A stretch of 64,000 nt of DNA from Salvator merianae (Eukaryota; Chordata; Lepidosauria; Squamata; Teiidae), in NCBI GenBank assembly GCA_003586115.2, contig QVOM02000057.1, positions 6,463,689 through 6,527,688 on the forward strand, read 5' to 3'. The position numbers and the translations under genes were made by a program. Shown here one piece after another: positions 36,000 through 45,639 of the stretch (within the stretch, counting starts at the first letter, position 1; every line of letters starts with the position of its first letter). The notes under the pieces were generated by a model. The model was not told the origin of the DNA. It worked only from the letters and a program-made list of their open reading frames with translations, and made no database searches.

Positions 36000-37480
36000 C
36001 GGTCGTTTGGACGTGCCTGAGACGCGCATCTGAGGCGCGGGGATGAATCATTTTGGGAAGAATGCGAACAGCGACGCTGCAGAATAAATAAAGGCTCCTT
36101 GCGCCAGGTAAATCCCCGCTTGCGCTTCTGTGGGGCTTCGGGTTCGCATCATCAGCCTGTTTCACAATGAACCGCCGGCGGCGGCGGCAGCCTCGCCTGG
36201 GCGGGTCACGTGCTGCGTCCCCTTCCCGGCCGGGGAGCGAGCCGGGCCGGGCTCCTATTGGCTGCCGATGATGTCACCCTACAACCTTGCCTCCTCCTTC
36301 CCCCCTCCCGCTCCTTGCTGCTTCCCCCCTTCTTGTTGCCATCAAAAGCGTCCAGCAAGCAAAGCCGAGGGGGGCATTAGCATCCCCAAAAAGCGAGCCG
36401 GCAAAGGCAAAACAAGGGGCGGCTGCGGCGGCGGCCGGGGGGGGTGCAGCGCCTGGATCCTGTACAAATGCAAAGCCCAGCCCGCCTGCTGCGAAGCTGT
36501 CAGGAAGAGGAGCGCGCGTGCAGCCGGGGTCCTGCTTTATTTACAGACGTCTCCTTCTCCCCGTCCGAGCCAAGGGCCGCCTAAATATGGATTTCAGGCT
36601 TACAGTGTGATGCGGGTGAGTGAGCTTTGGGATGGGGGGGAGGCTTCATTTTCCCCGCCGACCCCCCTCTCCTGCAAATGGGCATGCGGGTGGAAAGGGG
36701 TCCTTGCAGTAGCAAACACCCGGGGGTCTTTTTTTATTGAGTGTTATTGGGGAAGGAAGAGAGAGAGGTCGGGAGGGGGGTCTCGGGTTTTTTTGTCTTT
36801 TTCCCGCCCCCTCGAAGGCCCTGGTGGGTTTGGAGAGCCCGGGACGTGCTACGCCAAAAGGCAGCGGCTTGTCTAATTTGGGGAGGGGGGGCTTTTGAGG
36901 CTGGCCAGCCCAGCATCTGTGGCTGGGAAGGAGAATTTGGGGGAGCGGATGCGTAAGGGCTTGTTGGGGAGGGGGGCTGCAAAGGGAGGAAGGAGAAGGG
37001 GGGAACCAGCGCGGTTTCCCCCTGAGGTGGCACGCGAGAGCGTGGGTGTTTGTGGCGGCTGTCGCCCGGGTTTGTTGTGACAGCGTATCCTTTTGGGGTG
37101 CGTGGGTGGCGCGGGGGGAGAGGCTGATGTCAGCGGGTTGGAATCGGAGGGGAGGGGGTTCTGGAGAGCCGGGATCAATTTTGTTTTCCTTGGAAGTATC
37201 AACACGCGAGGTTAAAAGAGGAGAAGCGACGGTTGCCGGGTTCTCTCCTTACACCGCTCGCTGCTGCGATGACATGCGAGGTTATTTTGAGCGTATGATG
37301 CTGCAGCGCTCAGGGACGCCGGCGGGTGGGCTTTATATAGAGAGGGAGGCAAACTTCAGCGGTAACCGAGGCGCGCATTCACACGTGTGGCCGGGCTCAC
37401 ACGCGAAGACTTGCACGCGCGGGTACAAAGGCAACGCTTGGCCGGGCCCCGGCGTGCAGGAGGTGGAAATTCGGGGGGGG
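36000..37480 (+). promoter_or_regulatory. CpG island promoter of the DUSP10-like gene
   Basis: A GC- and CpG-rich block surrounds the probable first exon. Within 80 bp it holds an E-box CACGTG (36207-36212), an inverted CCAAT box ATTGG (36257-36261) and a CRE/ATF-like TGATGTCA (36269-36276). These lie just upstream of the expected start. No clear TATA box is seen. ATF/AP-1-type sites would suit a stress-inducible MAP-kinase phosphatase, but that is inference. The island continues into the first intron to about 37480. Confidence 0.7.
36280..36615 (+). other. Probable non-coding exon 1 of the DUSP10-like gene
   Basis: A strong donor, GATGCGG|GTGAGTGAG, lies at 36615/36616 inside the CpG island. 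The next plus-strand acceptor consistent with the gene is at 44416 (TTTGCCACAG), 13 bp before the start codon. DUSP10 genes also have an untranslated first exon and begin translation in exon 2 (from memory). The exon's left edge is not determined. The open frame crossing it (36130-36876) runs through the donor and is not taken as coding. Confidence 0.55.
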
Positions 37481-38639
37481 GGAGGTAACCCGAGGGACAC
37501 CCAGGAAGAAAGCCCCAAGGGTTACAGATGCCCAGGAGGAAGACATATGGGGTACAGAATTCACCCAGGGGCACCCTTTCCACCACAGCACCGCAGAACT
37601 ATATATGTTTACATATGTGCAGTTTTACAGAGAATACCCAGAAAAGCATGACGCTTTATGGTGTTCTGAATATAATTTCTACCTTGCTTTAAAAAGAAAC
37701 CAGGTGAAGACGGACTGGGAAGATGCCATCTGAAGCTTGTCTTTGTCTCTTGGATTTAGTTTCCCCTATCCGGCATATGGGAATAATTGCGTTGATCTAC
37801 TCCAGCTGCTTCTTGAATGTCGAGGGCACCAGGTTGGAGAGGCCTGTTGCAGAGAATGCAAGGGAATGCGACGAAAGTATTTTGAAAATCGAAGCATTGG
37901 CCAGTTCTCGAGTGGAGTGGGTTGCTCAGAACTGGGGAAGTGCTTTGTGCAAATTACATACAAAATACTCTCGTTCTGTTCTGTTCTTGGGAATCTGATT
38001 ACAGTCCGAATAATTTCCTGTACAGGACACGCGTGCCGTCTCAGGGGGAGGTTTGTGCTTGTAAATCTGGCCTTGTTTTCTCTTACTCGGACACACGCAC
38101 GTGTGTAGTAGCACACCATAGCAAAGAAAGTGATCTAAATGCCTTTTAGTGTCTGCCACTGGGTCTTAAAACAGCATAAAAGTGAGAGGAAGGATAGCCG
38201 GCAGTCTGACCTGGCTAAGTATTTGCTTGCTATACAAAGAAAGTCCCAGGTTCCATTTCTGCTGTCTCTAGGTATGGAGGAGAGAAAAAACCTGCCAGAA
38301 ATCTTCCATCCATCAATGGAGACAAGTCAGATGGAGGCAAGGGAGCTTCTAAGCATTGTACATTGTTGTAAAATAGCTTTGCAAGTCTCTGGCTGTGCTG
38401 TATGGTTTCCACAGAATAATCGCTCTGGAGACCTTGACTTGCTCCTGGTTAATTAACGCTTAAGGTTCAGTTCATCCATGACTGAGGAATACAAGAGGCT
38501 TGGTTCCTTGTGTAGCGCTGTAGTTTGGTTCCTGTGAAACTGTGATATGCAAACCACTGGCACCTATGCAGAGCTGGGGATTGGCAGAATCATGGAAGTC
38601 CTGTCTTCTAGTGCCAGTCAAGTGTAGCGTAGAGGTGAG

Positions 38640-39066
38640 ACCCAGTCTACCAGTATAAGAACATTTGCCTTTGTCTTCTGCCTGAGAATGCCCAGAAGCA
38701 ATTGAAGACACTGTGGCCTAATCCAGCAGGGCTCCTCTTAATTCATGGAGGACAGGTGTATCAATGGCTATTAGAATGGATGCCCAGGTACCTCCTCCAG
38801 GTTGGAGAAACAGGCAGGATACCTCTGAAGGCCATTTGCAAGGAGTCAAGAGCAGGCATGGATGCCCAGGTACCTCCTCCAGGTTGGAGAAACAGGCAGG
38901 ATACCTCTGAAGGCCATTTGCAAGGAGTCAAGAGCAAGTGAAGGTTTTGCCTTCGTCTGCTGCTTGAGATGCCCAGAAGTAATTGGTGGGCCACTGTGAG
39001 AGACAGGATGCTGGACTAGATGGGCCGTGGCCTGATCCAGCAGGGCTGCTCTTATGTCCTTAAGAG
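38640..39066 (+). mobile_element. CR1-like family A tail with internal 82-bp tandem duplication
   Basis: The element ends GGATGCTGGACTAGATGGGC and TGATCCAGCAGGGCTGCTCT on the plus strand. Inside it, a block beginning ATGGATGCCCAGGTACCTCC occurs at 38776 and again at 38858 with almost no differences, so an 82-bp unit has been duplicated after insertion. A second, partial tail end lies at the left. Confidence 0.82.
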
Positions 39067-39924
39067 AATAGTGCCTCTGAAGCCAAATCCCTTTACTGGA
39101 AACTTCTGGGGTTGCATTAAACAAGTCCATGTGAAAGCAACCCAGTGAAAGCAAAACCACGCTTAGAGGCAAGCATGGTATAAGTCCTATTTGATCAACT
39201 AAATAAAAACAAAAACGGTGTGAATTGGAGACATGTGCATCAAATGCCTTACTTGTATGAATGAAAGGGTTATGGACAGATGCTTCCTATCTGCTTGCTT
39301 GGACAAAGAGAATGATGCCATATATGCTCCGGCTATTATAATGCACAGCTATTATTAGCTATCTTGAGGCAAAGGCAGGCAATCAAATGCAACCAGGGTT
39401 GGGCCTGTGTGTGTGTGTGTGATGCAACCTGGTTAAGCATTTTGAAAGGCTGACTTTGCTGAGTGAGGTAACCCAGGATGGACTGCCCTGTGACTTTTGC
39501 TGGGTTGGGCCTGTAGGGACTTTCCCAACTATGACTTAAGGGAGGTCCAGTATTGCAAGGATCTTTCGCAGTTTCTTTCTGAAGTAGCAAGACTGGAAGA
39601 CTCTTTGAACTCAGCTTTGTAACTCAAAGCCAGCTTCCTGTTTATTCCTGCCTCTTTCGACTTTGTAAGTGCCTTGAGGACAGGGACCTGTGGCTAAGGA
39701 TAGAGGGAGTTCTAGTCTGAAAAAGGAGCTTTGTCCTGACTCCTGAAGATTCTTGGTGTGATCCCCAGCTTCTGCTGGATGGGGGTCATGTGGTTCTGCA
39801 GATAATTTTTAAAATCATTTCTCCCATGAGCTCTCACAGCTAGCACTGCCAGGGACAAAGCATGATGGGAATTATAGTTCAGCAGTATTAGAAGAGCCAC
39901 TCGTTAGCCACCTGATCTCAGAAA

Positions 39925-40075
39925 TTCTCCTAACTCCCATAAAAGGTGAGAATTATTACGCCCATACTGCAGATGGGAAGACTGAGGCTGAAAGAAAGTA
40001 AATTATGTGCCCTTAAGTCAGACAGAAACTCCCAGAGCAGGCCAAATTTGAACCAGTATTTTTACACTCCTGCTC
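39925..40075 (-). mobile_element. MIR-like (CORE-SINE) remnant
   Basis: The segment contains CAGATGGGAAGACTGAGGCT followed by a region like the MIR body (AAGTCAGACAGAAACTC). In MIR the equivalent is 'gatgaggaaactgaggct' and 'ggtca'. It is an ancient amniote SINE. Orientation and edges are approximate. Confidence 0.55.
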
Positions 40076-40639
40076 CCCATACTAACTAGCATAGGCCAGG
40101 CCATTTGGTCTGGATGCAGTAACCGTGTTTGCTAATTTGAGCTCTGCTTTGCACCCATAAAGATATTTTGGGGAACACCTGGGGAGCAAGGAGAACCTTT
40201 AGGTCCAGCAGTTGACGGAACACCCTCTTGGCCTCTCCTCCTCTTTTTACCCCACTCGGCACCAACCAACACAGCACATCCCGGGCCAAGTGATGAGCTC
40301 ATAGCAGGGTGAAACCTGAGCAGACAGATGTCTTCGCTGGGTACTGCCAGGCTGTGAGCTCAGGGCAGTATTTTTAGAGCCTCGGCACAACTTCACTTGG
40401 TGAAGGAGCGCGCGGAACAGAAGCCCACAGGAAAAGCGTCGTGGTGCTGGACTGCATCTGTGCGCATCAGGTGAGCGGGCTTGGTGGTTTTTTAAAGTAT
40501 GCACCGATGTCAGTGTAGAATGGCATGTGTATATATAGTGGTACATGCGTGCATATGTGTGCTGCATAGGCTGTGTCTTGGAGATGCCGGCGAGTGTCTA
40601 TGCAGCCCGCATGTAGCAGAGAGCGTTGTTGACAAGTGC

Positions 40640-41030
40640 AAATAGAAGTCAGGCAGAACACGGGAGACCTGCTGCCAGGAAACCCAAGGTTACAGGTTCA
40701 GTTCTCAGCTTTGCAAGCAATGGTATCAGTACCAAGAAAACGGCATAGGTGTTTGCATGTACTCCTTGGGGATCAAGCTTGGCTTAAAGGTGTCTTTGCT
40801 TACGCTCTCACGGGGAGGTGACTATAGCTCCAGGGTACGGGAACTGCCTGGAACGTAAAAGGTCCCAGGTTCGACTCCCGGCACATCTCCAGAAAAAGAT
40901 GCCCGGAAGCCTCTTCTGTATCTTTGCTGAGGAACTGTACGGCGGTGTTCATGTGGCCAGTTGCCTCATAGTTATGAGGGGCTGTTGATGCCTCCTTTCC
41001 GTTCCGTTCCGTTCCTTTCCTGCCCTGACT
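40640..41030 (+). mobile_element. tRNA-derived SINE remnants (two)
   Basis: The first remnant has AGGTTACAGGTTCAGTTCTC, a degraded box B. The second has GACTATAGCTCCAGGGTACG and CCCAGGTTCGACTCCCGGCA, a well-preserved box B with the expected spacing from a box-A-like region. Its body, GAAGCCTCTTCTGTATCTTT, resembles the Bov-B-type tail of the SINEs at 48 kb. These are retrotransposed tRNA derivatives, not tRNA genes: no cloverleaf closes. Confidence 0.6.
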
Positions 41031-41279
41031 TGAGGACAGCAGTATGCTGTAATCAGACCAGTTGAGCTCCAGGGCTGAGCCGGTGGGTTTCTGTCTCCGC
41101 CGGCCCGTTTGAAGGGGAGGAAACTGTTGTACGAAAACAAGGGAGAAATGTGCAGACGCTGTATACGTCAGCTGCATGGTGCGGTGAACCTGCTGAGGGC
41201 AGACGCGTGTGTCCACACAAGGGCAGAGGAATCCTTGCGAGCCAGTGGCTGTGAGAGGAGGCTGCAAATCAGGAATTCT

Positions 41280-41375
41280 CTTGCTTCTACGGGGCGGCCT
41301 CGGGCAATTCACTTTGTTAGCCAGCCTCAGTTTTCCTGCTCTCTTCCTGCAAAATGGGGGGAATCGAATATCTGG
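41280..41375 (+). mobile_element. MIR-like SINE fragment
   Basis: CGGGCAATTCACTTTGTTAG followed by GCCTCAGTTTTCCTGC and GCAAAATGGGG matches the conserved core and 3' part of MIR elements in the antisense orientation commonly seen. It is short and old. Confidence 0.5.
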
Positions 41376-42936
41376 GCTACTTTGAAACAGGGTGTGCCTG
41401 TGTATGTGTGTGGCTATTACAGGACAATAACAGGATGAGCTGGCTTGCTGTTAAGTGCTTGATACTCGCATAAGAAAGAAATACAAATAATCCCCTGTTG
41501 AGCAGTAAGGGAGGGAGTCCAGGAGGAGATAATTCAGGAGCCCCATTTGTGGTTAAAGGAGGGTCTGTGTTCAGATTCGACTCTCTGGAAACCTGCTGCT
41601 CCTCTGAACTTTCCTTGGTAGCTGCAGCTCTTTGCTTAAGTCTCCCCAAGAAAGGGGACAGGGGCTTCGTCCTTGGTGTGTGTCCCTCCCCACACAAAAA
41701 GTTCAGCAGGGAGTCTCTTGGCAGTTCCTTCTCTCCCCCTCCTGGTCCCCACTATGGCAGGGATAATTCCTGCCAGAGCAGTCAAGCCCACCAAGGTGAT
41801 TTACAGACGCAAAGTCCTTTTTTTTTGGGGGGGGGGGGAGGCAGGAGGAAGAAGAAAGGAGGCCTCCCAGGAATCCTTCCCCCCCCCCGCCCACCCCCCA
41901 GGGCTGTGCTTGCTGTCAAGCCTGATCCCCCCTTGTTTGCAGTGCATGCAGTTGATGGAAATAACAGCGCTGTCACCCCATATTAGCGTCGCTGGGCTGT
42001 GTAGCTCTCCGGCAGACCCTCCCTTCCCTTTTTGGAAGCGGGAGGAGGACGGGTAGCGGCTGCGGTGGCCGAGGGGGTGGGCAGAGGTGGAGGGAAGTGG
42101 AGAGGCATGGGGCTGAGGATGAAGAATGGGCTTATTTCTGTGTGGGGAGGGGGGCAGGAACAGGGGTGAACTGATGCGAAACCCCAGTGGTCTGGCTCTC
42201 ACGGAGGCAGGCCATTAGGGTCTGAAGCTGACCAATGCTTTTATTTCCCGAACACATTATGGAAAGGGAGGGGGCACATCCAGAGACCCCCACCCTCCCC
42301 AAGCAGGAAGAGGTTGGGTGAGATGGAGCGGCGTGCAGCGGAGGACCAAGAATCAGGCATCTCTCTTCCCAGATTCTCGCATGACCGAGAGCGTGGTGGG
42401 GGGATTCATATGCGCCGTGGTGGGCTCGTAGCCACGGGAATCCCGTTGGCCGTTCCCGTCTGTCCAGAAATCTCTTTACAACCTCAGTGGCGGCAGAGGG
42501 GCACAGTGCCCATCTGCACAGGCACAGCCCGCGGGGGTTCGTTGGCAGCATGGGCTGCAGAGGAGCCGGTTTCCGAAGAGGATTGGTACAAAACCGCACC
42601 TTGACCTCTTCCCTCCAAGGCCCTGCAGAAATAATGTGGACAAAGCCGATATTTTCCAGGCTAATTGGGGACAGAGAAAACGAGTCAAGAAAGGTTGAGG
42701 TTGGAGATGGGGGTGGTGGTAGTGGGGAACAGAATGAGGCTGATCCAGAATCTTCTTTTCTTCCAACGGCAAAGCAGAATGCTCTGCAAAGACTGGAGGA
42801 GGATGGGGGAGCCAAGATGTTCCTCTCCTATTGGAGAAGCGCCTTTGCTAAATTTGACCCAATTTCCCACCAAGAATTCTTCCGAAAAGAGGGCTTTAAA
42901 TGGGGAAAAAACGAGAAAGGATTGAGGGCAAAGAGC

Positions 42937-43123
42937 AGATCCTTTGAACTTAACTCTTCTGTTTTCTCTTGAACTGAGTGGTAAAAGCAGGAAGCACTGC
43001 TTTAGCGCAAGTCGCAGGTTTAGGAAGCCGGGTGGACTTATTTGGGGGACAGAAAATGCAAGGACAGACAGGATCCTCAGTTTTCCCATCTGTAAAATGG
43101 AAACGCAAAACTGACAAATATTT
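42937..43123 (+). repeat. Left copy of a local direct repeat (pairs with 46119-46366)
   Basis: The copy begins AGATCCTTTGAACTTAACTC, contains GGTTTAGGAAGCCGGGTGGA and ends AACTGACAAATATTT. The right copy at 46119-46366 has the same order of blocks plus two insertions of about 40 and 20 bp. The shared end, with CAGTTTTCCCATCT and TAAAATGGAAACGC, has a MIR-like look, but the rest is specific to these two places in the window. Confidence 0.8.
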
Positions 43124-43810
43124 GTAGCTATATACAATAAATCTTCTGAAGCAGCTTGTAGTATATGAAGCACAGAATCTTCAGATTCTGTATGCAAGCA
43201 AGACAGATTCACCGCCAAGAAAAAAGGTTGGATTGCTTGAAGCCCAGAAATGGGTACCGGGGTATAGTAAGAGGTAAATGGGTTTGGATGTGGCACAGAA
43301 AATCAATTCCCAATCTTGTGTACATGCAGAAAATATATGCATCCCCGGTATAAATGCAATAGTTTTGTTCGCAAACTACAGTGTAATGCAATTCCTGGCG
43401 GGCTGATAAACTGTTTTCTTCCACGAATTGATAAACAGTTCTTGCAGATTGCAAAAAAACCCACAAGAGTCTTGGGCAGCCAGAGGTCTGTTTTCAAGCC
43501 AAAGGAATTTTTCAGGGCTGACCTTGACAAGATAATCAGGAATTGCCTTGTAATTACCATTGCCACAGGACTACATGTCCCAGCTTTCAACAGCATCCCT
43601 CCTGTCTTGCAAAATAGCCTTGGGAAGCCTGACAGAGAACTGCTACCAATTGAAGGAACTGATACTGAACGGTATGGACCAATGGCCTGGCCTCATATTG
43701 CTCTTATTTTGAGTAGAGGGGATTGCTTAGTGTGATCTTTGCAAATGGTGCTAATCCAGCAGTTTTGGACTCTTAATTTTCGAGAGCCTGAGCCAGCAGG
43801 ACCATATTTT

Positions 43811-43882
43811 GAACTACAGCTCCCGGTCTTCCCCGGATCCGTGGCTTCGCTGGCAAGGGAAGATGGGAGTTGTAGTTCAGAA
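43811..43882. repeat. Palindromic repeat copy (ACTACAGCTCCC / GGGAGTTGTAGT)
   Basis: GAACTACAGCTCCCGG at the left is matched by GATGGGAGTTGTAGTTCAG at the right, with a 30-bp centre containing TGGCTTCGCTGGCAAGG. It is the best-preserved inverted-repeat copy of the dispersed family that carries the ZNF143-like motif. Confidence 0.65.
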
Positions 43883-44429
43883 GGGCACCGGGCTTTCCAA
43901 AGGCTACCATGGGCAACAGCCTCTTCCCCAATAGGAGCAAGCCAACCTCTCGTCCCATGATGGAGCACTTCTCTGGAAATCCCCACTTGGCAAGGAATGG
44001 CTAAGCATCTAGCACCAGAGCCTAGGTATCCCTGGGTTCAAATATCTCCCCCCACTGTAGCAAGGGAAGCCCACCAGGCAGTGTTGGACCAGTCACTGCC
44101 CGACCAGGCTGGTTGGAAGGATAACGAGAAAGCGAGGGACGTAATATGTCCTGTTTTGTGCTCCTGGGAGAAAAGCAGGATGAAAATGCATCGAAGAAAC
44201 CAACCTGTCGCTCTCCCAAAGCTTTCTGGCATCCGGCCAGCCTTAAAGCCCATCTACCTGGCCCAGGGTTGGAGGCAATGGTCCACGAACTTACCTGGGA
44301 ATAAAGGCCTTTGCTAGATAGAGACCATGGAGACCCCTGGATCTTTCTCCCTCGCACACCCGTGACACACGACGTGCTCCGCCTTGTCTGACCCTTTTCC
44401 CCTCTCTTTGCCACAGCTCACCTTTCCCA

Positions 44430-45639
44430 ATGCCTCCCTCGCCCCTGGAAGAGCGGATCGGCGTGCTGCAAAGACCCAAAACTTTGGCCTTGCGCCTCAA
44501 CCACAGCTTTGCACACAGCGGCGGTAGCGGTGGCGGCGGCAGCGAGAAGCAGCAGCTCCAGCCGTCGCCTCCGGCCTGCCGCCCGGGCGGCCAGGCCCCG
44601 CCGGCCCCCAAGGGCCCCTGCGAAGCAGCCCGCCGGAGCGGCGTCCTCCAGCCCAACCATTCCCACACCATCGACATCAAGCTGACGATGGGAGCCCCGC
44701 AGGGCCGCGGGCCGGAGGGGGACCTCTCGCTGCAGCTGGACCTCAAGCAGGGCCAGAAGAAGGGGGCACCGGGCCCGCAGCTGAAGGTGTTCCTGCCCCA
44801 GGCCAACCTCAAGAAGCGCTGCTTCAAGGAGAACTCCAAGCCGGCGCTGGACGCTTCCGCCGGCTCCTCCTGCCTCTCCAGCCCGGCCATGCACCCGCTC
44901 AAGTGCGGCTGCCGGGGCTGCTGGCGGCTGCTGCGCTGCGAGGAGGGCAGCCCCAAGCCCGGCCTGCGCTCCCTGGGCTGCTTCTCCTGGCGCTCCGGCC
45001 TGCACTCCCTGGGCTGCTCCGGCTGCAGCCCGCCCTCCATCCGCAAGCTGGGCTGCCTGCCCTGCGCGCCTGCCGCCCTGCGCTCCCTGACCTGCCTGGC
45101 CTGCAGCCCCTCGGTGAAGTCCGGCAGCTCCTCCTGCAGCTTCTGCAGCAGCGAGCCCATCGTGGCCTACGACCCCCGCGGGGCCTCCTCCTCGCCGGCC
45201 CCTAGCTGCTACGGCGGGGACGACGACGACGACGACTACAGCGTCCGCACCATCTGGCCGGACGAGCTGGCCAAGAAGATGACCAGGTCCCGGGCCCAGC
45301 AGCAGGTCTCCCCGCTGATCCTGGACTGCCGCAACCTGATGGAGTACACCAAGAGCCACCTCCAGGGGGCCATGCGCTTCGGGGGGCCGGAGGCGGCCGG
45401 CCGGCGGAGGCTGCAGCAGGGGAAGATGGCCATGCTGGACTTCCTCTCCGCCCGGGGCGCCTACGAGGGCCGGGACTCCTCGCTGCAGCGCCTCTGGTCC
45501 AAGGAGCCCAACAGCTGCATGGGCCTCGAGTCGCAGCCCCCCAGCCCCCCCAAGCCCCGCAGGACGCAGCCCTCGCAAAACCTGCACCTGGTGCTGGACC
45601 TCCTCCACCGAGACGGACCGGAAGGGTCTGGCCAGCGAG
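44430..45639 (+). CDS. DUSP10-like: DUSP10-like coding exon 1 (N-terminus, Cys-repeat tract, rhodanese-like domain)
   Basis: The acceptor TTTGCCACAG ends at 44416 and the ATG at 44430 is the first in frame, giving the DUSP10-like MPPSPL start. The donor is GCGAG|GTGAGT. The exon encodes residues 1-403 plus one base. It is extremely GC-rich with strong third-position bias, unlike the neighbouring introns. That bias also keeps a 440-codon frame open on the opposite strand, which is a shadow. Confidence 0.9.

Larger units (their letters stand above)
36616..44416 (+). other. Intron 1 of the DUSP10-like gene
   Basis: About 7.8 kb between the putative untranslated exon and the first coding exon. 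It holds a CR1-like tail with an internal tandem duplication (38640-39066), MIR-like SINE pieces near 40.0 and 41.3 kb, tRNA-SINE remnants near 40.7-41.0 kb, a poly-G/C tract near 41.8 kb, the left copy of a local direct repeat (42937-43123) and a palindromic repeat at 43.8 kb. No further conserved coding exon was seen. Confidence 0.55.

Noticed and set aside
36130..36876. 248-codon open frame across the DUSP10-like CpG island
   Set aside because: It runs through a strong splice donor at 36616 and has low-complexity Pro/Ala/Ser composition without domain features. It is better read as untranslated exon and intron.
40835..40910. Possible tRNA gene (good box B GGTTCGACTCCC)
   Set aside because: No acceptor stem or anticodon arm closes, and the downstream body matches the SINE family, so it is a SINE head.
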